The translations under genes were made by a program, and so were the position numbers. A stretch of DNA of 64,000 bases from Hyalella azteca. Lineage: Eukaryota; Arthropoda; Malacostraca; Amphipoda; Hyalellidae. Shown in pieces: positions 1-9,720 of this stretch (its first letter is position 1; every line of letters begins with the position of its first letter). The notes beneath the pieces are model-generated. The model had not been told where the DNA came from. It saw only the letters and a list, made by a program, of their open reading frames with translations, and made no database searches. The DNA is taken from NCBI RefSeq assembly GCF_000764305.2, contig NW_025937992.1, positions 468,358 to 532,357 on the forward strand, written 5' to 3'.

Positions 1-630
1 CCAAATTGCAAATATTCTAATGTTTTTGAAATTTTACTTTGTCAATTGCAGTCAATCTCACCAATTTGAAAGTTCATTCGAAAAGTTTTAATTTAGATTG
101 AATTTATCTTCACGGTAATTATGAATGCAATTTCTTGCAGTAATAAGAAAGCATTTTGGTTTTGAATAAATGTGATATGAACATTTCCCTACTGGCCTTG
201 AACTTACACGAATTCCTAAACCGCATAATTTCCTGTCCTTTAAATAAAACTGAGAATATACTTTCAAACATATTCTTATTATAAGTGAATAACAAACATT
301 TATTATTGGAGAACATTATAGCTACATCACAATAGAAGTCTAACCGACAATAAATGTGTATGAACATACTTATAGAAAAAGACACATGAATTATCAGTTA
401 AACGCACAACTGTTGGTTCCTTTCCTTTCACAAACGTCTTAGTTAATTTCAAATAATTAAGAAGTGAAGAACTTTTCGACATTTTTTCCAAATAGTTTCT
501 ATACTAAAAAGTCAATGTAACTCGATTGGGGATTTCGGTCGTGGATGGCATTTCCTGCGCTTAGCATCATAATACTGTGTTTAGATGAATTTTTGGCAAA
601 TTTTTAGTTGCGAAGCTCCAAATTTTTAAC
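1..630. other. AT-rich 3' flank
   Basis: No coding segment, RNA gene or repeat could be recognised here. The minus-strand open frame at 119-385 has no family features and an AT-driven composition. Part of this stretch may be 3' untranslated sequence of the WSCD-like gene. Confidence 0.4.
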
Positions 631-636
631 TTTATT
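631..636 (-). promoter_or_regulatory. Candidate polyadenylation signal of the WSCD-like gene
   Basis: Read on the minus strand this is AATAAA, about 240 bases after the stop codon at 878. Further candidates exist in this AT-rich flank (for example 299-304), so the true 3' end is not settled by sequence alone. Confidence 0.35.
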
Positions 637-877
637 GTTGAATCAACACATTGGTTTTCACAATTTTTTTCTCTTAACGCACATTAGATATTGAAATTTT
701 CTAAGCAATTATAAATGTTTCATCAATGAAGGCAGCCGCTATTGCAATCGCGGTTCTCATAATTCAAATATTGTAATAAATATTTTAGAACTTTATCAGT
801 TACTTGGCAGTTTTCAGACATAATACTTCACTTTATGTCATTTTTGGGACAAAAGAAAAGGAATAACAACTTAGATA

Positions 878-1299
878 TCATCTAGAAAATTTAACTTCTG
901 GCTTTTGACTAGAGTCTGTGACGACTTCCGACAATCTTGTCAGGTTAAGAGAGCTCACAAAGTCATCTATGTTGGCCGAATTAGTAAAATAAGCTTTGAC
1001 AGCCGCGTCTACAATTTTTTTGCAGTAATCGATGAGGTTTTTCAAATCAAGAGTATATGGATTAAAACTCAAATTTCTTTTCCGTCTCTTGTAAATACCA
1101 TCGCTGTGTCTCATCATGCAGTCAAAACTTTGGTCGTCCACCTCGATGTCGAGAAATTCCAATATCTTTCTAATTTCTTGAGGTAAATTATCAAGCAGGT
1201 CTTCGTAGAAGAGGATGTGCAGGGGACCCTTGAATTGCAACCAGTCCAGGTTGGTATTGGTCCAGGATATGGCCTTGTTCTTTACGAACGATTTCCAGT
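878..1299 (-). CDS. WSCD-like gene, last coding exon and stop
   Basis: Encodes the end of Tyr188 and residues 189-327, then TGA at 880-878. The acceptor is TTTTTTCCTACAG before 1299. The exon reads [33 protein letters not shown] and [17 protein letters not shown], followed by [12 protein letters not shown], in the order seen at the C-terminus of WSCD proteins. The last 30 residues are polar, include an Asn-Leu-Thr glycosylation sequon, and look lineage-specific. Confidence 0.9.
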
Positions 1300-4200
1300 C
1301 TGTAGGAAAAAAGATAATTAACCACAGATATTCCTCAAAATATCCTCTACTCCAAAACTTTTTAACTTAATTAAACAAAATATTTTCTACCCCACATTAT
1401 ATAAATAGATAAAGAATAAGCTTTGTTCTATTCTAACTGTCCCAATTCGTGGGAACGAGATGATTGACCGCAAAGATTCATCAAAAAATCCTCTACACCA
1501 CAAGTCTGGAAGCCAATTTTACAAAATGTCCTCTAACACCTCATCATATAAATAAATAAAGAATAAGCTTTTTTAGCTAACTGTTCCAGGAAAACAAAGT
1601 AATTTAACACTAAGATTCCCAAAAATCACCGATCAAATCTTATTAAATAAAAATAAAAGTATGAATCTGCTGCAGCAGATTCATATAGTAATTCATCTAG
1701 TAAATTATCGAACAAATGTCGTAGCATTTATAGCTATTTGTACCTTAAAATACATTACCTCGGTATTGGACCAAAAGATCCCTAGTTCATGATGCCAAAA
1801 TAATACAAGGCCAGACTTTTAAAATATATCTTATCAATGCTCAATATTTACTGGCTGCGAATAGCATAAACAGAGTAGGACGATAAGTTTGTTAATTAGA
1901 GGTCATCAATTAGGGGCGTTAAGTGCAGTGATAAGATAATCAGGATATACATTAAGTGTGCTCTCGATGTCCAACCGGTAAACACAATCGAACGTACGAG
2001 CTCGTATCGGTGAGCATTGTTCTTAAATGTTTGGGAAAATTGCAACAAGAATGTAACAAATAAAAGACTGGATTAATCTGTTCAAAATATTAGCTGAAAA
2101 AACGTATTGCTTGAAATTGCATGCTCATTTGCTTGCATTGATTTTTCAGTAATAGCTATAACATAGATTTTTTTTCAAAATTTATGCAATTTTTTAAAAT
2201 CACATAATAAAAGGAAAAACTCCATCATCTTCGCATAAAAAACTCAGGCATAAACAATTATGATAAATTATGTTACTTAAAAATGTAGTACATAATAAAT
2301 TTAGATATCTGATTAGTGAAACTGCGTACAATAGTGTTATTAATGTAAAACTCAACTCTATGTACCGTATATCTGTTAGATAACATTATTATCTTTAATT
2401 ATTATATTAATTATTATTGTCGTTCAAGATTATATGAATTATTATCATAATTAATATAATCTTAATGCATGGAATACAAATATAATTCAGAACAAAACCA
2501 AGCTGAGTTATTAAAAAATTGAATAAGTTCGCACATCTGCCGTTATCTTTGCTGTATTTGTCGGGCAGGGCATGGCCGATGTGGCCGCCGCTCTGTCGGT
2601 TGAACTCCGCCATGATGGACTGGAACGGGTCCCGGATGATCAGAACTGACCGCGAAAATGGAGCTCTCACCTGCCCAATAATTTTTATTTACAGCGGGAG
2701 ATTCCAACTGACATTCATGGTAAACAAAAACTTTCATAGGCCTGATTTTTATTTACGATAAACAGGTTGCCATAAACTGTAATTCACGGAAAATATCCTT
2801 TCACCGGTTCAGAGTTTAAATTAAAACGGGCTAAAAGAAGTACAAATTGGAGAACAAATTTCACTTGTTGAAAGTATTAATTAAAACAATTTACGGTAAA
2901 GTTGAGTTGACCATAAAATAAAAAGATGAATCAATCTGTGCCACGTTCTCATTACAACGAGCAGCAGGAAACTAATATCGATCTTAACTAATATTTTATT
3001 TGTTTTACCACAATTTTTAAACCCTTATTAACACGTCTATCCATTCTAGCATGGATATTAAGTGAAAATTTCTATATTGGATCATGAAACCAAATGTTAT
3101 TACAGAAAGCAGGGAATGTTTTAATCCCAGGAACAAAAACTTTCGTTCACAGGAGCTTGCTTGTGAAAACAATTATAAAACATGAAAGAATTTGGTGATG
3201 TAATATTGCAATTAAATAAATGATATCGATACAGTAATTTTTTAATTACAGTGAAGCGGAAATCTTTTTTGGTACTCATTCGAATCTCGAAACAGATCCA
3301 GGTGAAGACCAGGGTAGGAAGTTATTGCTCTTCATTGATGTATAGCTTATAGAAGAAGAACTATGTGATATCTGATGCTGATATAAATATTCTGGGGCTT
3401 ATTTTGAAATCTATTTCTTTTCAAGTAGTGGGAGAATAGAGTATTGAGGATTTCCGCGCCACCTAACAATTTACCATTATAATTCAAAATAATCTATAAT
3501 GATGAGTTTACTTTAAAAATGAAAGATTTCTGTTAGAAATTTTCGCGGCATATGTTGCATTCGCGTGTTAATTTGTAGCTAAATAAAGTTTACATTTTGA
3601 ATTGCAAGTTAGTTAATCTGGTACACCAGATTATCTTGATTATTAGATTATCTTAGATTATCTTAATCTTATTAAATGAAAGTTGGACCAAAAATAACCG
3701 CATATTAGAATGTTCTCTAGTAATTCAATGTACGCTCACCCGGCTCTGACTGGGTAAGAATCCAATATGACTCGCTCCATCCGCCTAGTCCCATCCCACA
3801 AGCCTTTGATATTATCCAACTTGTTAATTTTCAGATATAAAGAGTACCTAATTTATTTAACGTTTTACAGAGATAATAATGTGTTCAAGATGAAATAATC
3901 AATCTGACTTTGATGGAATGCTTAGAGCACTCTGAACTTCAATTTTTTCGAAATGATTGGAAAATAGTAATAACATTCTGAGTTTCAACTCAGTGAATGA
4001 AAGAAAAATCTTGAGCAGTATTCATTTTTTTACATTCATTCACCCCAAGCCATCATTGATGTTCCCTACCTGTTCGCCGTGTTCGTGTGTCTTGACGATG
4101 ATCACCGAACCGTTGGAAATCGACTCGGCCGGGAACCCGTTCTTCATCAGAGCGAAATCTTTATAAACGCTGCCAGTGTAGTAACCTGCGACCTGCTGCA

Positions 4201-7200
4201 GCAGATAGCGCACCCAAGTGTTACCTGCAAGCCAGATGTTTTATTAACTTTTAGTAAATGCAATCTGCTCTAAAATGTTAGATGCAGGCCAGGTTGTGGG
4301 ATAAAGTTATCCTAAAAATGCCTTCCAAACAGAGGCATCCCTTAAACGTAACTTAAGTTGGAGATCAATTTTCAATCGAGAAATGCGTTTTGCACACGAA
4401 AGTTTTTGGGAATGATGTTAGTTAGAGACATAAAGACGCTCTGTAGAGTTCAAACAAAAATATGTACATACGACGGCTCATTGCGCTTAATTTTGCTCGA
4501 GAGTTCGCCTTCTAGCTAATTGGTAATGAATGTTTACGAATCACGAAAAAAGTGCGAAAAAAAGTTATTTTCAGAGAAAGAATACGTGAAATATTTGACA
4601 ACAATTTAAAATTTATCAAGAAATAATGCTTAATACTCATCATTATCTAAACAATTGTACATCTAAAATTATAAGATTAATGAGGATGATACGAAGGAAA
4701 TAAGCTTGAAAAGCTCAGACGAATCTCAGGATGAAAACTCGTGAAAAAGAAATTATTCCTCAGTATGAAAATTAAACCCAAATCAACTATGTAAACTTCC
4801 AGGCTACCGGTTTAAATCATCATGATAAAAAATCTTACATACTGTCAAGATAATCAAAATATTCGATACGACAGCAACAATTGTTGGGAAGAAGCCTCAC
4901 CGGACCCCGGGAAGGATGCAAGCGCCGTGACCTGACCAGGAGGGTCCACAAACTTGAGCTCCTTGCACCACTGCAGCCTCGCACCCCGACCTCCTCCATT
5001 GGGGCCGTTCCAACCCCACACGCCACGGAACTAAAACAAACAATATTGTTGTTATGAAAGAAATTTGTGTTAAACACAATTTATACTGTTGTCTCTATGT
5101 TAATCGAGTTGTTCTACTTTTTCATCGGCAAGCGACCGCATCTGGTAACTTATAATCTCGGCTAAGAATTGCAAATCCCTTCACCTAATTTTTGTTCCAA
5201 GCTTCGCTTCAGTCGATGAACTGCCATCTGCATATTGTATCACAAAAATAGTGACACTGTTGTTGTTGTTGTTGTGGTTCCCCGGTCTCATTTTTACAAG
5301 AGACACTGTTGATTGAAAAGACAACCAATATTTAGGCTGTTTTTAATTTTCGTCTTGAATCGCAGAAAGTGCAATATTTAAATTCATGAAATTGAATTAG
5401 CTCGATCAATTCAATATTGTAAGAAGCTTGATGTTGATGAAGGATGGGTTTCACCATTCTAAGGAATTTCTAACCCTCGCGAACTGATGGGAACGAAAAC
5501 TTCGGAACTTGGTTTTATTCTCCCATTTGGAATTGCTTTTCTACCTGCCAGAGAATCAATGATTGCTGTTGTACTCAATATGATTCCTTACGTCCATATA
5601 AGTGCGAATAAAGAGTAAGAATTTTAAACTCGTCCACTGCAATTATGTGGTAAAACTTATAAGGGCAGATGGAACTATCGTCTCATAAAATTAAAAGGAT
5701 TTTGTCTACCCTAAAATGGCAGTCGAAATATTTCTTTTAGTCTTTTATGGGACACTGAGACAATCTGTCAACATATTCTAACGAAATCAACTCAGTTAAC
5801 AATAATTATCGGACTGACTGCTTAATTTACAATTACTTATATTGAAAAACAAAAATTTTATTCCAGGTGAAAATTTTTCGCTCCCGGAAAACTTTCAAAA
5901 CATCACTAAACCAAACATTGCTTGTATTTATCTGATTGAGGTACCACAGGAAAAATACAATTTTCCTTCCATTGAAAAATTGAGTATTATTATAATTCAT
6001 ATTTTAATAATAATAGTTATTGTTATTATTATTATAATATTATTATTGCCATCATTACTATTTTATTATAATAATTATTCATAATAATTATTATTATTTT
6101 CTTAATAAAATGCCCAGCACTCAAAGGGATCGAGCGAGAAACAATTATTGCCGCATTACGAGATTACGGTATAATCCCATGTATTGGTAAAGTCTAAGTT
6201 CAAGTAACTAATTCAAGCTCATGTAGAGGAAAAATGTCATCCTGAGCATTGTCTGCCTTTACACTGTCTACTTAAATTTGCTTGCATTTAGACTGCCTGT
6301 CTAAGTAAGCCCACATTTTACTCTGCCTGCCTTTACTCTGCCTGCCTGCCTTTACTTTGCTTGCCTATACTCTGCCTGCCTTTACTCTGCCTGCCTGCCT
6401 TTACTCTGCCTGCCTGCCTATACTTTGCCTGCCAATACTCTGCCTGCCTTTACTCTGCCTGCCTATACTCTGCCTGCTTGCCTGGACTTTGCCTGCCTAT
6501 ACTCTGTCTGCCTTTACTGTGCCTGCCTTTACTCTGCCTGCCTTTACCCTGTCTACCTTTACTCTGCCTGCCTTTATTCTGCCTGCCTTTACTCTGCCTG
6601 CCTTTAATCTGCCTGCCTTTACTCTGCCTGCCTGCCTGCCTTCACTCTGCCGGTCTTCACTCTGCCTGCCTAAGTCTGTCTGCCTGGGTCTGCCTGCCTT
6701 TACTCCGCCTGCTTATGTCTACCTGCCTAAGTCTACCTGCCTAAGTCTGCCTGCCTAAGTCTGCCTGCCTTTACGCGGCCTTCCTAAGTCTGACTGCCTA
6801 AGTCTGCCTGCCTGGATCTGCCTGTCTTTACTCCGCCTGCTTATGTCTACCTGCCTAAGTCTACCTGCCTAAGTCTGCCTGCCTAAGTCTGCCTGCCTTT
6901 ACTTGGCCTTCCTAAGTCTGCCTGCCTAAGTCTGCCTGCCTTTACTTGGCCTTCCTAAGTCTGCCTGCCTAAGTCTGCCTGCCTAAGTCTGCCTGCCTAA
7001 GTCTGCCTGCATGCCTGGGTCTGCCTGCCTTTACTCTGCCTGCCTGGGTCTGCCTGCCTTTACTCAGCCTGCCTTTACTCTGCCTGCCTAACTCTGCCTG
7101 CCTAAGTCTGCGTGCCCAAAGTCTGCCGGCAGACAGTGGCTAATTGCCTTCTCAGCATTCCAGGAGCGCCGCCGGACGCTGCCTCTGCTGCAGGTCGCGT

Positions 7201-8508
7201 ACGCGTCTCGGTTGCTAGTTGACTCTTCACGGCTAGGGGATTCAGCTTAAATTTTCAATTCAGGTATGAATTTATTTTGAAAAGTCAGTAGATTTATCAT
7301 CTGGAAAAGTAAAATTTTACGAAGCTAATTAGACGGAGCCCGAAAGATTTTTAATTTTTGTTCTATAATGCGGAGATTGATATGTCCCTTTTTCATTAGA
7401 ATTTTTTTTTTCCAAATGGAAGTATTTTATCAAAAAAATATTCATCACGCCACTGTGTGTACCTCCTGAAATGATGTTCTCCCAGGAACGAAGTCATAAA
7501 AAAATTAAGCCTGGAATTAGCCTTGTAAAAATCACCGAAATTTATTTCCGTTCTGTCTACGAACTTATAAAACAGAAACCTTATAATATAAGTTCACTAA
7601 GGACAGCCCGCAAACATTTCAAAAACATTCTTTGACTTTATAGTTGAGGGAGATATTTTTCATTAAAATGTTTCACTAAACTAACACTACAGAGTTAAAA
7701 ATTCCCCTGGCTTACAAAACAAACTTTACATCTACTCCAAATCAGTTCAAACCAGCAGTCGTTATTTATATTATACAGTATACTCGGCTATTCAACAATC
7801 AACGCTCGATAGGAGCAGAAGCTGTACTCCACTTCAATAATGATATGCTTTTCAACTTGACTGTAAAAATTCGTCATGCAGAGATATTCAAAAGAAACTT
7901 ATTGACTACTTGAACTTGAATGGTGATATCCAAGTCAAGTCCCATCAAAATTATTTTAGGATTACCGTAAGAATTAGCGAGGGATTAATAAGCGAGTAAT
8001 CCTGTGGTGGAATTTACTGAAGTGGGAGATGAAGCAAAAGAATATATAGCGTAAGAGTTTAATCAGGTATTAGATTGTGTAAATTCATCCTCTCGAAAGT
8101 TCGATGCTTCTGTATTATATAACATATAACCGACATATTTTTCACCGTTAGTTTTCATCTTACTGTTGATGTTGAAATGCGTTTAAATTAGTTGATAGCA
8201 CAGCCGTTGAGTCTTTAATTGACACTCTTCTAATATATCTTATTCTTACTTAGTCTAGTCTTATTCTTAGTCAAGCTGTCCTGTAAATTACCTGTTCATA
8301 AATTTTAATAAACGGGCATTACTACATGTAATTTTAATTAATTTAATTCACATGAAGAAATACTCACAGGTATGCCATTGATGGACCTGGGGTCGAGATT
8401 CTTATCGCTGAGATTGTCCGACATGAGGGAGATGGCGGCCATGATGGTGAGGTATGCACACACTATCCAAGCCAGCACGTAGACTCGCCAGCGCCACGAA
8501 CGTCGCAT
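878..8508 (-). CDS. WSCD/CG9164-like sulfotransferase, five coding exons (whole gene)
   Basis: Joined exons 8508-8368, 5030-4901, 4224-4070, 2670-2535 and 1299-878 total 984 nt and give 327 residues plus a TGA stop with no frame break. The protein starts with a basic cytoplasmic tail (residues 1-8), one membrane anchor (about 9-30) and a short stem, then a sulfotransferase domain. Visible motifs are the PAPS 5'-phosphosulfate loop PGSGNTWVRY (88-97), VKTHEHG (134-140), the 3'-phosphate site [13 protein letters not shown] (155-167), FYEDL (218-222) and SDGIYKRR (253-260). These match the WSCD family, whose vertebrate members sulfate sialic acid in the Golgi. Vertebrate WSCD proteins carry two WSC domains before the catalytic part. 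Here the stem is too short for any, as in the insect CG9164-type members. Type II topology implies a lumenal catalytic domain. The family is secure from motif order; the acceptor substrate in this animal is inferred only. No gene partner is seen nearby. Confidence 0.9.
1300..2534 (-). other. Intron 4 of the WSCD-like gene
   Basis: AT-rich sequence between the weak donor at 2534 and the acceptor at 1301-1300. Two related pieces near 1310-1400 and 1480-1580 share the pattern of cctctac, aaaatgtc/tattttct, atataaataga/aataaagaataagctt, suggesting an old short duplication. No other feature was seen. Confidence 0.75.
2535..2670 (-). CDS. WSCD-like gene, coding exon 4 (3'-phosphate site)
   Basis: Encodes residues 143-187 plus the first base of Tyr188. 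It holds [19 protein letters not shown], the 3'-phosphate binding motif with Arg155 and Ser160, followed by [12 protein letters not shown]. The acceptor is TTGGGCAG before 2670. The only donor that keeps the frame with the last exon is AGAT|gtgcga at 2535/2534. It has the obligatory GT but otherwise poor consensus, so this border is the least certain in the gene. Confidence 0.82.
2671..4069 (-). other. Intron 3 of the WSCD-like gene
   Basis: Bounded by donor gtaggg at 4069 and acceptor CAG at 2671. It is AT-rich with no coding signature on either strand. A short run of repeated ttagattatctt lies near 3625-3670. Confidence 0.8.
4070..4224 (-). CDS. WSCD-like gene, coding exon 3 (PAPS loop)
   Basis: Encodes the end of Gly91 and residues 92-142. 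The acceptor is CTTGCAG before 4224, and the donor is CAG|gtaggg at 4070/4069. The peptide opens [20 protein letters not shown], completing the phosphosulfate-binding loop and its following helix, and ends [12 protein letters not shown], the family's conserved strand and turn. Length is 155 nt, entering with two bases of a split codon and leaving in phase 0. Confidence 0.9.
4225..4900 (-). other. Intron 2 of the WSCD-like gene
   Basis: Bounded by donor gtgagg at 4900 and acceptor TTGCAG at 4225. No further feature was recognised. Confidence 0.85.
4901..5030 (-). CDS. WSCD-like gene, coding exon 2
   Basis: Encodes residues 48-90 plus the first base of Gly91. The acceptor is a T-rich tract ending TTTTAG at 5031, and the donor is TCC G|gtgagg at 4901/4900. 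The peptide holds a glycine-rich segment ([14 protein letters not shown]), then [13 protein letters not shown] and LASFPGS, which is the start of the PAPS-binding loop. The stretch is GC-richer than the flanking introns. Phase 0 at entry fits exon 1, and phase 1 at exit fits exon 3. Confidence 0.85.
5031..8367 (-). other. Intron 1 of the WSCD-like gene
   Basis: Runs from donor gtgagt at 8367 to acceptor TTTTAG at 5031. It contains an ATT-rich low-complexity tract near 5985-6105 and the CTGCCTGC-type array at 6251-7133. A short GC-rich patch (7134-7240) follows the array directly. Nothing in it could be assigned to a gene. Confidence 0.8.
6251..7133. repeat. Minisatellite array of CTGCCTGCC-TTTACT / CTAAGT units
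   Basis: The array is built from 14-19 bp units around ctgcctgcctttactctg in the first half and ctgcctgcctaagt in the second. A higher-order period of about 128 bp is visible: the block beginning tactccgcctgcttatgtct occurs at 6701 and again at 6829, followed in both by the same series of units and a ggccttcctaag variant. All three plus-strand frames are open for 60-133 codons, purely as a by-product of the repeat, and are not genes. Confidence 0.95.
8368..8508 (-). CDS. WSCD-like gene, coding exon 1 (start, membrane anchor)
   Basis: This exon encodes residues 1-47. The ATG at 8508-8506 has A at -3. The peptide begins MRRSWRWR and continues into a hydrophobic stretch of about 21 residues ([20 protein letters not shown]), which fits a signal anchor with positive residues on the cytoplasmic side. 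The exon ends GGC ATA CCT before a strong donor (gtgagt, 8367 downward) in phase 0. A pyrimidine-rich acceptor ending in AG at 8517-8516 lies 8 bases before the ATG, so the transcript probably has a noncoding exon further upstream. The frame stays open upstream to another ATG at 8631, but that stretch runs through the putative acceptor and has no family resemblance, so I chose 8508. Confidence 0.8.
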
Positions 8509-8515
8509 TATTGAA

Positions 8516-9110
8516 CTGAAAAAGATAACATTTTTATAGGCAGTTAATGATGCGGTGTTGAAATGGTCGGAAATGTTAAAAAAACAGGTTGCGTTCAAAT
8601 TGATCACATGTAAAAAGCATGTGAAGTTCACACGGCTTTGATGCGAGAAAACAAGTTGCGTTCAAATGGCTTTGATGTGAGAAATCACGCGAAATGTCAT
8701 AATGAGCTTGTAAATCATGAGATTGATTATTTTTATTTGACTGCAACGGCTTTCCTTAAGTTGGTTAGAATGCGGCCATGAATTTAGATGCTCAAATTTA
8801 AATTGATTAATTTTCATATTTTCATTGGGAGACCAAAAATTTGTCTGAGATAATGCAACATAAAAGAATGGTTATCGAACTTTAACTAAAATTAGCATAA
8901 TTCAACAACTAAATTTTAGTTTGCAAGTGCCGAGTGATTTTAATGCGATTGAAATGCTAGCAAGTTATGGTTGCAGAAATTTTCACCAAACGCAACAACG
9001 CAACCGTAATTTTTTGGAAATTAAATTTTCAGAACAATCGATAAAAGAAATCATTACTGCATAAAAAGTATTAAACCACATGTTATTACAATTCTGTCAA
9101 TAATACAATG
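8516..9110. other. Upstream region of the WSCD-like gene, no coding
   Basis: Probably a 5' untranslated intron, because an acceptor sits at 8517-8516. A 20-25 bp phrase (acaagttgcgttcaaat and variants) occurs twice, near 8583 and 8650. Otherwise AT-rich with nothing recognised. Confidence 0.4.
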
Positions 9111-9720
9111 AGTTATAACAGTTTCTATGCGCATAATGTCTCACGGGAATAATAAGTTACAACAGTTTCTATGTGCATAATGTCTCACGGGAATAATAAG
9201 TTACAACAGTTTCTATGAGCATTATATATCACGGGAATAATAAGTTATAACAGTTTCTATGAGCATTATGTATCATGGGAATAATAAGTTATGACAGTTT
9301 CTATGAGCATAATGTCTCACGGGAATAATAAGTTATAACAGTTTCTATGAGCATTATGTATCACGGGAATAATAAGTTATAACAGTTTCTATGAGCATTA
9401 TGTATCACGGGAATAATAAGTTATAACAGTTTCTATGAGCATTATGTATCACGGGAATAATAAGTTAAAACAGTTTCTATGCGCATAATGTCTCACGGGA
9501 ATAGTAAGTTATAGCAGTTTCTATGCGCATAATGTCTCACGGGAATAATAAGTTATAAAAGTTTAATGAGCATAATGTCTCACGGGAATAATAAGTTATA
9601 ACAGTTTCTATGAGCATAATGTCTCACGGGAATCATTAGTTATAACAGTTTCTCTGAACATTACGTCTCACGGGTATAATAAGTTACAACAGTTTCTATG
9701 AGCATTAGGTCTCACGGGAT
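9111..9720. repeat. Tandem array, 44-bp unit, about 14 copies
   Basis: Each unit contains agttataacagtttctatg, then gcataatgtctcacggg and aataata. The first repeat of agttac lies exactly 44 bases after the first. Copies differ by few substitutions (gcgcataatg, gagcattatg; tctcacggg, tatcacggg), and one copy lacks two bases near 9560. The array starts and stops abruptly. Confidence 0.95.

Noticed and set aside
905..1186. 93-codon plus-strand frame
   Set aside because: It is the antisense shadow of the last WSCD-like exon, whose minus-strand reading carries the family motifs.
2519..2761. Plus-strand and alternative minus-strand frames over 2519-2761
   Set aside because: They are shadows of exon 4; only the frame with [13 protein letters not shown] fits the protein family.
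6357..6758. Three overlapping Cys/Leu/Pro-rich open frames of 60-133 codons
   Set aside because: They are translations of the CTGCCTGC-type minisatellite in every plus frame, with no start context or domain.
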